This document shows positions 1 through 7,649 of a stretch of DNA of 64,000 nt, in pieces. Under the pieces are notes generated by a model. It was not told the DNA's origin. It made no database searches and was given only the letters and a program-made list of their open reading frames with translations. Origin of the DNA: Hymenobacter sp. J193 (GTDB lineage Bacteria > Bacteroidota > Bacteroidia > Cytophagales > Hymenobacteraceae); NCBI RefSeq assembly GCF_024700075.1, contig NZ_JAJONE010000001.1, positions 2,198,001-2,262,000 of the forward strand, written 5' to 3'. The translations under genes and the position numbers were made by a program. Positions within the stretch are counted from its first letter, which is position 1. The number at the start of each line of letters is the position of its first letter.

Positions 1-197
1 AGCTGGACCGCCACCAGAAAAAACTTTCGCCCGAGGAAGCCAAGCGCCTCGACGACATCACCCGCAACCTGATGCAGAAAGTGCTCAAGCAGCGCGTACT
101 GCAGCTCAAAGCCGTGTGCCGCCGCAACGACGCCGAGCAGCTCATTGACGTGCTGTCGGAGCTCTTCGACCTGGAAAAGCAGCCTGCTTCAGCTTAG
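1..197 (+). CDS. hemA: Glutamyl-tRNA reductase, C-terminal end (partial)
   Basis: The frame starting at base 3 is open to the TAG at 195-197 and encodes about 64 residues rich in charged helix-forming residues, with the stretches NLMQKVLKQRVLQLKA and LIDVLSELFDLEK. This looks like the C-terminal dimerisation helix of glutamyl-tRNA reductase, the first enzyme of C5 tetrapyrrole synthesis, which reduces glutamyl-tRNA to glutamate-1-semialdehyde. The catalytic and NADPH domains lie upstream of the window, so the call rests on the tail only. A strong hairpin follows 16 bases after the stop, so this is the end of a transcription unit. Confidence 0.6.
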   Translation, partial: LDRHQKKLSPEEAKRLDDITRNLMQKVLKQRVLQLKAVCRRNDAEQLIDVLSELFDLEKQPASA

Positions 198-213
198 TTA
201 TCATTCTACTTTT

Positions 214-260
214 AACGCCAGCGCCCCGCTATTGTAAAAAATAGCGGGGCGCTGGCGTTT
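214..260 (+). terminator. Long bidirectional hairpin terminator
   Basis: Two perfectly complementary 20-base arms (214-233 and 240-259) enclose a 6-base loop. The GC-rich core is flanked by A/T ends, so it can work for hemA on the plus strand and for the convergent ArsR gene on the minus strand. Confidence 0.8.
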
Positions 261-326
261 GGCTTAAGGCCACAAAAAAGCCGCTCGAAAGCGGCGATTC
301 TGCAGTGTGGCAGGCTGGTGACCACC

Positions 327-635
327 TTAGATTGTATCGCAGCACTCTTCGAGCGAATCGATAACGTCCAGCAGTTTGGGAATGGAAAGCGAGTAGTAGA
401 TCTTGGTGCCGACCTTGAACGAAGACAGGATGCCCCGGTCTTTGAGCGTGATGAGGTGCTGAGAAGCAATAGCTTGTGGCAAATCCAGGTTGCGGTAGAT
501 TTCCGTGACCGTCAGTTTGTCTTCTTTACCCAGCAGATCAACGATGGCGAGACGCTTGGGGTGCGCCAGCACCTTCAGCATCGCGGCAGCCTTATCTACT
601 TTCTTCGATTCGACGCGAGAAAGCAATGGTTTCAT
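327..635 (-). CDS. ArsR-family transcriptional regulator
   Basis: This is a 102-residue winged-helix protein, the normal size for ArsR/SmtB repressors. Residues 17-35 (AAAMLKVLAHPKRLAIVDL) form the typical first helix. The recognition helix is around QAIASQHLITLKDRGIL and the wing is around SFKVGTKIYYSL. No classic CxC metal-binding motif is visible in the recognition helix; the only cysteines are a pair near the C-terminus (EECCDTI). A thiol or redox sensor, or a non-metal regulator, is therefore as likely as an arsenic sensor. It stands alone, convergent to hemA and divergent from the dehydrogenase at 878, so its target is not obvious from context. Confidence 0.85.
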   Translation of the reverse strand: MKPLLSRVESKKVDKAAAMLKVLAHPKRLAIVDLLGKEDKLTVTEIYRNLDLPQAIASQHLITLKDRGILSSFKVGTKIYYSLSIPKLLDVIDSLEECCDTI

Positions 636-829
636 ACAAAAATGAGTGTAAAACGGCGGGGGAGTTGAGTATGGCTAATACGCTATACAGTACCTCCAAA
701 GTTCCACCCAAACGTAGCTGCGCCCGAAAAAGATTTGGGCATGTTCCTGAAGCCGAGTTGCCGGGCTGAGCTGATTAGACCGCCATAGCGCTAAAATATC
801 CAAATCTGGCAGGCTTAACGGGGCGTGCG

Positions 830-837
830 TACCTTTG
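830..837 (+). promoter_or_regulatory. Bacteroidota -7 element TACCTTTG
   Basis: TACCTTTG is a perfect match to the TAnnTTTG element read by the Bacteroidota housekeeping sigma factor. It lies 41 bases before the ATG of the dehydrogenase gene at 878. No clear -33 TTTG is visible, so this rests on one element. Confidence 0.45.
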
Positions 838-877
838 CCCGAAACCCGTTTTCCACCCACCCTCCCCTATTCTGCCC

Positions 878-2104
878 ATGCGCGACCTGTTAGCCAAGTT
901 CGAAAACAAGCGTCCGGAAATCGTTTTTGAATGGAAAGATGCCGAAACCGAAGCCGAAGGCTGGGTCGTCATCAACTCCCTGCGGGGCGGGGCAGCCGGC
1001 GGCGGCACCCGCATGCGCAAAGGCCTGGATAAGCGCGAGGTAGAAAGCCTGGCCAAGACCATGGAGGTGAAGTTTACCGTGTCCGGGCCGGCCATCGGCG
1101 GGGCCAAGTCAGGCATCAACTTCGACCCCCAGGACCCGCGCAAGCGGGGCGTGCTGGAGCGCTGGTACCGGGCCGTGATTCCGCTGCTGAAAAGCTACTA
1201 CGGCACCGGCGGCGACCTTAATGTGGACGAAATCCACGACGTGATTCCGATTACGGAAGACTACGGCCTGTGGCACCCGCAGGAAGGCGTGGTAAACGGC
1301 CATTACCGCGCCACTGAGCCCCAGAAGATTCAGAAAGTGGGCCAGCTGCGTCAGGGTGTCATCAAGGTGGTGGAGAACGAGGAGTTTACCCCCGACCGCC
1401 GCCGCCGCTACACCGTGGCTGACCTGATTACGGGCTACGGTGTGGCCGAGGCCGTGCGCCATTACTACGAGCTCTGGGGCGGAGAGCTGTCCGGCAAGCG
1501 CGCCATCATCCAGGGCTGGGGCAATGTGGGCGCCGCGGCGGCCTATTACCTGGCTCAGCAGGGTGTGCGCATCACCGGCATCATCGACCGGGCCGGGGGG
1601 CTGCTCAAGCCCGAGGGTTTCTCATTCGAGGAAATCCGGGAGCTGTTTCTGCGCCGCGAAGGCAACGCCCTCACGGCCGACAACCTGCTCTCGTTTGAGG
1701 ACATCAACCGGCAAATCTGGAGCAGCGGAGCCGAAATCTTTATTCCGGCGGCCTCCTCGCGCCTCGTGGCCCAGCACCAGGTAGAACAGCTGATTGCGGC
1801 CGGGCTGGAGGTTATCAGCTGCGGGGCTAACGTACCGTTTCAGGACCCGGAAATCTTCTTCGGCCCCACCGGCGAGTACGCCGACCAGCACGTGTCGGTC
1901 ATTCCCGATTTCATTGCCAACTGCGGCATGGCGCGGGTTTTTGCCTACCTCATGGAAACCAACGCGGAAATCACCGACGAAGCCATTTTCAGCGACACTT
2001 CCCGCATCATCCGCTCGGCCCTGGCCCGCACCCGCCAGCAGGGCGAGCAGCGCACCGGCTTGGCCATGACTTCCTTCGAGCTGGCTTTTAGGCAATTAGT
2101 ATAG
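878..2104 (+). CDS. Glu/Leu/Phe/Val dehydrogenase family protein
   Basis: This 408-residue amino-acid dehydrogenase catalyses NAD(P)-dependent oxidative deamination of an amino acid to a 2-oxo acid. The N-terminal dimerisation/substrate domain carries GGAAGGGTRMR (about 33-43) and the segment PAIGGAKSGI (about 71-80), which contains the catalytic lysine. The C-terminal Rossmann domain contains the glycine motif GWGNVGAAAAYYLAQQG near residue 210. The substrate cannot be read from sequence. It is longer than the window's second family member (363 residues at 35883-36974) and differs in its central insert, so glutamate dehydrogenase-like activity is possible here. It is monocistronic, with a TAnnTTTG element upstream and a palindromic repeat downstream. 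Confidence 0.88.
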   Translation: MRDLLAKFENKRPEIVFEWKDAETEAEGWVVINSLRGGAAGGGTRMRKGLDKREVESLAKTMEVKFTVSGPAIGGAKSGINFDPQDPRKRGVLERWYRAVIPLLKSYYGTGGDLNVDEIHDVIPITEDYGLWHPQEGVVNGHYRATEPQKIQKVGQLRQGVIKVVENEEFTPDRRRRYTVADLITGYGVAEAVRHYYELWGGELSGKRAIIQGWGNVGAAAAYYLAQQGVRITGIIDRAGGLLKPEGFSFEEIRELFLRREGNALTADNLLSFEDINRQIWSSGAEIFIPAASSRLVAQHQVEQLIAAGLEVISCGANVPFQDPEIFFGPTGEYADQHVSVIPDFIANCGMARVFAYLMETNAEITDEAIFSDTSRIIRSALARTRQQGEQRTGLAMTSFELAFRQLV

Positions 2105-2106
2105 AA

Positions 2107-2223
2107 GGGACTTGGAGTCTTGGGGACTTAGGGACTTGGTTGATGTTCCGGTAAACAACGGTTTGCTGACGGGAATATCTTCCAAAATCCAAGCCCCCAA
2201 GACCCTAAGCCCCCAAGACCCCA
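2107..2223. repeat. Word-repeat palindrome, GGGACTT family
   Basis: The left arm (2107-2139) is made of repeated words like GGGACTTGG and GTCTTGGGG. The right arm (2189-2223) carries the complementary words CCCCCAAGACC and CTAAGCC. The two arms can fold into a long imperfect hairpin that fills the gap between the dehydrogenase and mscS genes. The same word family recurs at 35767-35882. Confidence 0.75.
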
Positions 2224-2226
2224 ATC

Positions 2227-3372
2227 ATGACTTTCCAGGAAATTCTGCGGATTCGGTTTCTCGGCAATGACCTAGCGGCCTACCTGTGGTGCGCGGGCAT
2301 TCTGCTGTTCGGCTACATCTTCAAAACCCTGCTTTCCCGCTTGCTCTCCAAGCTGGTGTTCCGGGCCATTCGCAAGCGCACCGAAGGCGTATCGGAGCAG
2401 CAGTTTCAGGCCCTGCTTATTCAGCCGCTGTCCATTGTTATCTTCCTGATTACGGCCTATTTCGCGTTTCAGGTGCTCGACTACCCCGTGCGCAGCTCGG
2501 AGCTTACGCGCAACGAGCCGTGGCCGCAGGTGGCCCTGTTCCGGCTGTTTCAGCTGGCCGTGTTTATGGGCATCGGCTGGATCGGGCTGCGCCTGATTGA
2601 CTTTCTGGTGCTGGTATTTCAGCGCCGGGCCGAGGCTACGCCCTCACGGCTCAACAACCAGCTGATTCCCTTCGCCAAAGACCTGCTGAAGGTGCTGGTG
2701 CTCACGCTCACGTTTCTGATTATGCTGAGCCGGGTGTTTGGCGTCAACGTCACGGCCCTTATCGGAGGCCTGGGCATTGGCGGGCTGGCGGTGGCGTTTG
2801 CCGCCAAGGAAAGCCTCGAAAACCTCATTGCCTCCTTTACCATCTTCCTCGACCGGCCCTTTGCCGTGGGCGACCTAGTAATGGTAGGCGGCATTACGGG
2901 CACAGTGGAAAAGGTCGGCTTCCGGAGCACGCGCCTGCGCACGGCCGAAAAAAGCTACGTAACAGTGCCCAACAAAAGCATGATTGACAAGCCTTTGGAC
3001 AACCTTTCGCTGCGCACGGCCCGGCGCGTAGGATTCACCCTTTCGCTTAGCCAACTCACCACCAGCGAGCAGCTCCGTGCCATTGTGGAAGACGCCCGCG
3101 CCGTTATCAAAGCGCATCCGCTGGTGACGGACGAGCCCGAGGTGAAATTTGCGGCCCTCACGCCCACGGCCAAGGAAGTAACCGTGCAGTACTTCGTGAA
3201 CACCACCAGCTACGATGAGTACCTGAACGCCAAGGAAGCCTTGAACTATGAGCTGATTCACGCAGTGGAGCAGCACGGCGGCTCGTTTGCCAACGCGGGT
3301 ACCACCGTGGTGCAGCTGTCCGGTCCGCTTGGTGGGCTGGGCGGCAATCCTAGCCCGGCTGGGTCAGAGTAG
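2227..3372 (+). CDS. Mechanosensitive ion channel, MscS family
   Basis: This 381-residue inner-membrane protein has hydrophobic segments near residues 17-37, 73-90, 105-130 and 155-180. They are followed by the pore-lining MscS helix (GGLGIGGLAVAFAAKESLEN) and the beta domain that starts at RPFAVGDLVMVGG. These are the hallmarks of the MscS channel that releases solutes on osmotic down-shock. The C-terminal soluble domain runs to about residue 350 and ends in a Gly/Pro-rich tail. The ATG at 2227 directly follows the palindromic repeat. Confidence 0.9.
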   Translation: MTFQEILRIRFLGNDLAAYLWCAGILLFGYIFKTLLSRLLSKLVFRAIRKRTEGVSEQQFQALLIQPLSIVIFLITAYFAFQVLDYPVRSSELTRNEPWPQVALFRLFQLAVFMGIGWIGLRLIDFLVLVFQRRAEATPSRLNNQLIPFAKDLLKVLVLTLTFLIMLSRVFGVNVTALIGGLGIGGLAVAFAAKESLENLIASFTIFLDRPFAVGDLVMVGGITGTVEKVGFRSTRLRTAEKSYVTVPNKSMIDKPLDNLSLRTARRVGFTLSLSQLTTSEQLRAIVEDARAVIKAHPLVTDEPEVKFAALTPTAKEVTVQYFVNTTSYDEYLNAKEALNYELIHAVEQHGGSFANAGTTVVQLSGPLGGLGGNPSPAGSE

Positions 3373-3393
3373 AAAGCAGACCATTCCTGTTCA

Positions 3394-3435
3394 ATAAAAA
3401 GCGCCTGCCCGTATCTACGGGCAGGCGCTTTTTAT
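3394..3435. terminator. Bidirectional terminator between mscS and the TerB-like gene
   Basis: Perfect 20-base arms (3394-3413 and 3416-3435) carry A-rich and T-rich ends on both sides. The hairpin lies between two convergent genes. Confidence 0.88.
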
Positions 3436-3452
3436 GTAATGATTATCCCTGC

Positions 3453-4361
3453 TTAGCGGCCACCCAGCAGGCCGCCTAGCAGGCCACCCATGCCGCTGCC
3501 ACCGAGCAGGCCGCCTAGGCCACCGCCCCCGGCGCTGCGCGGCGCCGAGTTGGGCCGGCCACCCAGACCACCTAAGATAGATACCAGAGAACCCAGGCCA
3601 CCGCTACCGGTGTGCGTACCCTGTTGCGGGTAGTTGCCGTAGCTGCCGGTGTTGGACGAGCCACCGCCGCCGAGCACACCACTTAGCAGACCACCACCGA
3701 GCAGGCCGCCGAGCAAACCGCCCATCGAGCTGCCACCCATAGCGCCGCCCATCAGGCCGCCCATGCTACCACCAAGCGGGCCACCGCCCATGCCGCCCAT
3801 CTGGCTGCCACGGCCGCTCATCACTTTGGAAATAACCATAGGGGCTACCACGCCGAGCAGGCCGGCCATCAACGCTCCTTTCGGAATGCCCACGCTGTCG
3901 AGCTTGTCGCCGATACCGCCCAGGAAGCTTTGCTTGGCCGGGTCGCTAGCCGAGTGCGGCACCTGTGCGGCCTGGTCCACTACCTGCTCCAAAGCGTGCG
4001 TCTGTTGGGGTGTGATGCCCAGGTAGGTTGAAATCTTGTTGACCATTTCTTCCTCCGTATTGGAGTAAGCCCCGTCGGCACGGGCAAAGCTGATGAGGTC
4101 AGTCACCAGAGAGAAGCGTAGGTCGCTCTGGCGCAGGGCATCCAGGTTGCTTTTCACGCTTTCGTTCGTAGAGTCCTGGGCGGCAGCAATAACCTGCTGC
4201 GCAGCACCGCTACTCAGGCCAGCCGATTGGGCCAGCTGCTGCAAAAACTCTACTTCGGCGGCTGATGCTTCGCGGTCGGCGGAGGCCAGGCTGGCAATAA
4301 CGCTTAGATAAGCTGTTTTTTCGGGTTCGGAATACTGCTGGAGCAGTTGGGTATCATTCAT
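3453..4361 (-). CDS. TerB-like (tellurite-resistance family) protein with Gly-rich tail
   Basis: This 302-residue protein has two parts. Residues 1-135 form an all-helical TerB/DjlA-like domain, with acidic motifs such as ASADREASAAEVEFL and FARADGAYSNTEEEM that in this fold often bind divalent metals. Residues about 155-302 are extremely rich in Gly, Leu and Met (repeats such as GGLLGGLLGGG), resembling a membrane-associating or glycine-zipper tail. There is no signal peptide. Family membership does not prove tellurite resistance; TerB-like domains are used widely in stress proteins. It is transcribed alone, convergent to mscS. Confidence 0.7.
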   Translation of the reverse strand: MNDTQLLQQYSEPEKTAYLSVIASLASADREASAAEVEFLQQLAQSAGLSSGAAQQVIAAAQDSTNESVKSNLDALRQSDLRFSLVTDLISFARADGAYSNTEEEMVNKISTYLGITPQQTHALEQVVDQAAQVPHSASDPAKQSFLGGIGDKLDSVGIPKGALMAGLLGVVAPMVISKVMSGRGSQMGGMGGGPLGGSMGGLMGGAMGGSSMGGLLGGLLGGGLLSGVLGGGGSSNTGSYGNYPQQGTHTGSGGLGSLVSILGGLGGRPNSAPRSAGGGGLGGLLGGSGMGGLLGGLLGGR

Positions 4362-4700
4362 GATGCGGGAGTTTTGGGAGAAAACAAAAACAGTTCCGGG
4401 GTTCTTAACGGCCCGCTCTCAGGAATGTTGACTTTGGATCCGGCCATATTCCTATCGGGCCGCTCTGTTAGTTCACGAGAGGCTTCGCTAGTTACGGTGT
4501 ATTTGCTCGCGGCGCTACAGCGTTTTGGAGCCCATAATTGTTTCCCTCCCCACATCGGCCTCTCTTTACTCTAGGCCCACGCAGATTTTTCTTGAAAAAA
4601 TTTACGCGCTACACGTTTCTGATTTTGAATAATTTATGCCTTTATCGGCCCGTTAAAGACCTTTTACACAGAAAAAATATAGCCTCAAATCCACCAGATG
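4362..4700. other. Intergenic region without a recognisable gene
   Basis: This gap lies between the start of the TerB-like gene and the tRNA-Val promoter. It becomes AT-rich after about 4580. I see no gene, repeat or RNA fold that I can support. Confidence 0.6.
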
Positions 4701-4732
4701 TTTGGTGTAATCAAAAACACCTCCCATATTTG
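4701..4732 (+). promoter_or_regulatory. tRNA-Val promoter (TTTG-N20-CATATTTG)
   Basis: TTTG at 4701-4704 is followed after 20 bases by CATATTTG at 4725-4732, seven of eight matches to TAnnTTTG. It ends 33 bases before the tRNA, which is plausible for a short tRNA leader. Confidence 0.65.
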
Positions 4733-4765
4733 CAATCCCAAACGGCACGTAGCCGGGAAGGAAAT

Positions 4766-4843
4766 GGGAGATTAGCTCAGCTGGTTCAGAGCATCTGCCT
4801 TACAAGCAGAGGGTCACTGGTTCGAACCCAGTATCTCCCACCA
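4766..4843 (+). tRNA. tRNA-Val (anticodon UAC), CCA encoded
   Basis: The acceptor stem GGGAGAT pairs with ATCTCCC. A D-arm (GCTCAGCTGGTTCAGAGC), an anticodon loop CTTACAA giving anticodon TAC, and a T-loop GGTTCGAACCC are all present. The encoded CCA is at 4841-4843. Its 3' part from base 4796 is the island attachment repeat, so the 3' half was supplied by the integrated element and restores an intact tRNA. Confidence 0.95.
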
Positions 4844-4844
4844 T
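4796..4844 (+). repeat. attL: 49-bp direct repeat in the tRNA-Val 3' end
   Basis: These 49 bases, from the anticodon stem through CCA plus T, recur exactly at 27096-27144. The two copies are 22,300 bp apart and the distal copy lies near a tyrosine integrase gene. This is the classic footprint of site-specific integration into a tRNA gene. Confidence 0.93.
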
Positions 4845-4849
4845 TGAGA

Positions 4850-4883
4850 AACAGGCACTTAGCAGCAATGCTGAGTGCCTGTT
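4850..4883 (+). terminator. Terminator supplied by the island downstream of tRNA-Val
   Basis: Fifteen-base arms (4850-4864 and 4869-4883, one G-T pair) enclose a GCAA loop and are followed by a T-rich run. The original chromosomal tRNA terminator is now displaced to 27145-27184, beyond attR. Confidence 0.75.
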
Positions 4884-4891
4884 TTGCTTTT

Positions 4892-4914
4892 GGTTTAAAC
4901 GCTGGTTTAAACAA
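4892..4914. repeat. Left-end GTTTAAAC repeat (candidate integrase arm site)
   Basis: Two GTTTAAAC palindromes (4893-4900 and 4905-4912) are separated by GCTG. The full 23-base sequence is identical to 26960-26982 at the opposite end of the island. It lies 48 bases inside attL. Confidence 0.75.
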
Positions 4915-5251
4915 GCTATCCTCAGCCACCACTTGATATTGACAAAGCCAGCGATGCACATTGCTGAAGATGCACGTCCAGTACCGCAAGCCGAGCTATT
5001 GACTACTGCTTGATACGCGGTAGCAGGTTGAGCACCTGCATAAATTCTTGCGGCGTTAAAAAGACTTGTTAGATATAACTTTAGGAAGTTGTTTAAATCA
5101 GATAAAAGCCTGTGCTTTGTATAGTCATTGTTCTATACCTTAGTGTACTAGTATACTATTAGTGAGTAGCTAATTATTTTCTAGTAGCTGGCTAGATAGT
5201 ACTCTGCCCTCTTGTCATTTCTTGTGTTCCATCCCACCTGCCATTTTATCT
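4915..5251. other. AT-rich left end of the island without a recognisable gene
   Basis: About 340 bases, clearly more AT-rich than the flanking chromosome, with short runs of TAGTA-like words around 5140-5200. It must contain the promoter of the giant protein gene, but I cannot point to a convincing TAnnTTTG element. No coding signal is seen. Confidence 0.5.
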
Positions 5252-6328
5252 ATGGTGACACCCCTACGCGCGGTTAATTCTTCCCTTGTTGGTCAATTTA
5301 CTGCTTCCCGGTCCTGGCACCGTGCTTTGCTGTTGTGCTTGTTTCTCATTCTGGGAGATACAGGCCGCGCCTTTGCTCAGACCTATATCCTGAACGAAGA
5401 CTTTTCTTCCGCCTCGGGCACTACGCCGCCTACCGGCTGGCTCAACAGTGCCGGTTCCGGGCCTGCCACCGATAAGTGGCACTTCGATAACCCCGGAGGT
5501 CGGAATATCAACTACCCTTTCTCCGGCAGCTTCGCGATTTTCGACAGCGAGAACTACTCCTCGGACGGAAGCAAGGAAACCACGACACTGGAGACGCGCT
5601 TCTTCGATGCCTCGGTAAGCCAAAACACCGTTCTATACTTCGACCACTTTTTTGCGGGTGGTAAAGGCGGTAGTGGTACGGTAGAAGTGTACAATGGCTT
5701 TATCTGGCAGTTTGTGGCTTCGTATTCAGATAGCACAGGCAATCCACAAAGTGAGGTTTACAATATATCATCCTTAGTGAGAGGAGCCACTGCTGCGAAG
5801 GTTCGTTTTCGCTGGGAAGGTAATAACTCCTACTTCTGGGCTATTGACAACATTCGCATTTATGCTCCACTGCCGCTCGATGCAGGTATCAGTGCTCTAG
5901 ATGCACCCAACATGCCATTTAAGGCTGGTGCGCAACCTATTCAAGTGCGTCTAACAAACTTCGGTGCGAATACGCTGACTAAGACTACTATTGGGTGGTC
6001 AGTGAATAATGTAGTGCAGGCTGCCTACAATTGGACGGGGAATCTTGCATTGGGCATGTCGGCTAATGATGTCAAGATTGGCAGCTATAATTTCCCCACG
6101 GGTAAGCCGGTACGCTTGAAAGTTTGGCAAACCCAACCCAACGGCCTCAACGACCCTAATGGACAGAACGACACCCTGGCTGTTACATTATATAGCAGCT
6201 TATGTGGCCTCTACACGATAGGGGGGACGAATCCAGACTTCACCAGCTTTTACGGAAGCGGTAACGGCGCTGAACAATGCGGGGGTGACCTGCGGGGTGA
6301 CTTTCCGCGTGCGCAATGGCGTGTATAA
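5252..6328 (+). CDS. Giant T9SS-type surface protein, segment 1 (N-terminus, frameshifted)
   Basis: This is the first of three frames that together encode one protein of about 2,872 residues (5252-13872). I chose ATG 5252 over the upstream TTG 5222. A signal peptide (hydrophobic LLLCLFLILG, then AFAQ) is followed by a choice-of-anchor-J/cleaved-adhesin-like domain (about residues 45-210: ILNEDFSS, GWLNSAG, FWAIDNIRIY). Next comes a CARDB-like domain and the start of the first beta-helix unit (CGLYTIGGTNPDFT). The frame is lost at 6245-6251: the duplicated copy at 8225-8236 reads CCACTTTT where this copy reads CCAGCTTTT, a one-base G insertion near 6246. The remaining residues to the stop at 6328 are out-of-frame translation. 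The full length of 8,621 bases minus two is divisible by three, which supports exactly two single-base insertions. Confidence 0.8.
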   Translation: MVTPLRAVNSSLVGQFTASRSWHRALLLCLFLILGDTGRAFAQTYILNEDFSSASGTTPPTGWLNSAGSGPATDKWHFDNPGGRNINYPFSGSFAIFDSENYSSDGSKETTTLETRFFDASVSQNTVLYFDHFFAGGKGGSGTVEVYNGFIWQFVASYSDSTGNPQSEVYNISSLVRGATAAKVRFRWEGNNSYFWAIDNIRIYAPLPLDAGISALDAPNMPFKAGAQPIQVRLTNFGANTLTKTTIGWSVNNVVQAAYNWTGNLALGMSANDVKIGSYNFPTGKPVRLKVWQTQPNGLNDPNGQNDTLAVTLYSSLCGLYTIGGTNPDFTSFYGSGNGAEQCGGDLRGDFPRAQWRV

Positions 6329-7649
6329 TGAGCAGGTCAAGCTGGGCCAGGTCAGTGGTGCCTCGGCCACAGCCCCCATCGTGTTTGAATCCGAGAGCGG
6401 GGACAGCACTAAAGCCACGCTGCATTATCAGGTAAGCAATCCGGGCAATGATTTTACCCTGTCCGTGGATGGCTCCAGCTATATCAGCTTCCGTAAGCTA
6501 GGCCTGCAGCGCAGCAATGGCACCAAGTGCGTAGTGGCTAGTAACGGCGCGCATCACCTGACTTTTACCCACAGTAGGATCCAAGGGCCACTCGATTTTA
6601 CTGGCAGTGCCAGTGCTCCTGTACAGGAAATTCGCCTCGAGAAGAATGCTTTTGCACTCACCAATTATAACGAAGGGATACAGGCTATCCGTATCCAATA
6701 CTTCCGCAACCTGACCGTTACCGGCAATAAGATACAGGTACATGGCGCCACCGGTACCAGCACCTATGCACTGCTTACTCTAAATGGGCAAACAGCCCTC
6801 TTGGCGGATAACAGCATTGCTGTTGGCAATAGCAGTTCGGTACAGACTGTTTATGGCCTTTATTCCTCGTCGTGTACAGATGTCCAAGTGTTGCGCAATC
6901 AGATTCGCCTCACAGGGGGCCAATCAGATTCTTACTACGGCATTTTAATGAATAGCTCTAGTGGGCAGACAGAGGTTCGGGGCAACCAGATAGGTAATCT
7001 ACCAGGTCAGCTATCTAATCAGTTTACCAGAGGTATATCTGCGACAAGCAATACCGGTAACCTATTGATAGAAAGCAACCATATCGAATATGCTAACATG
7101 GGCATTTATGCTGCCAGTTCCAATACTGGCGTTCTGCGTATTGCCAATGACACTATCCGCAACGTACAAAGCGGCATTATGGCCAGCCTGGGCAGCAATG
7201 GCAACTCCACGCTGACTCACAATCTCATCGAAAATGTAACAGGAGGAGTTGGCCTCCAGGCTTTCGGTGGTACGGGACAAATAACCAGCAATAAAATTAT
7301 CAACCTGACCGGCGCAACCGGTCTGTACCTGGATGGCTCCAACTGTCTAGCTGCCAACAATTTTATTCAAGCTGGCGGAGTAGGTTTTGCCAAAGGCATC
7401 ACCAATGCGGGCTCTGATAACCGCATTGTCTTCAACTCGGTCCATATCACCAGTTCAGATGCTGTTAACGGCCGGGCCTTTGAGTTGACCAGTGGCAGCA
7501 ATCTAACGGTCAAAAACAACATCTTCGCCAACACCGGCAGCGGCTACGCCGCCTACCTGAGCAGTAACCTCAGCGGCACCAACGACTGGGACTACAATAA
7601 CTACTACGCCGCCTCCGGCAAGCTTGGCTTCGCTAATGGAACCACGCAA
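6203..7649 (+). repeat. Internal direct repeat, copy 1
   Basis: This 1,447-base copy is matched by 8187-9632. By eye I find only two differences: the extra G near 6246 and G versus A at 7632/9615 (Ala to Thr). The offset after the insertion is 1,983 bases, exactly 661 codons, so recombination between the copies would add or remove one beta-helix unit in frame. Confidence 0.93.

Noticed and set aside
669..688. Imperfect palindrome GTATGGCTAATACGCTATAC upstream of the ArsR gene as its operator
   Set aside because: Only about 14 of 20 positions are symmetric; too weak to list as a site.
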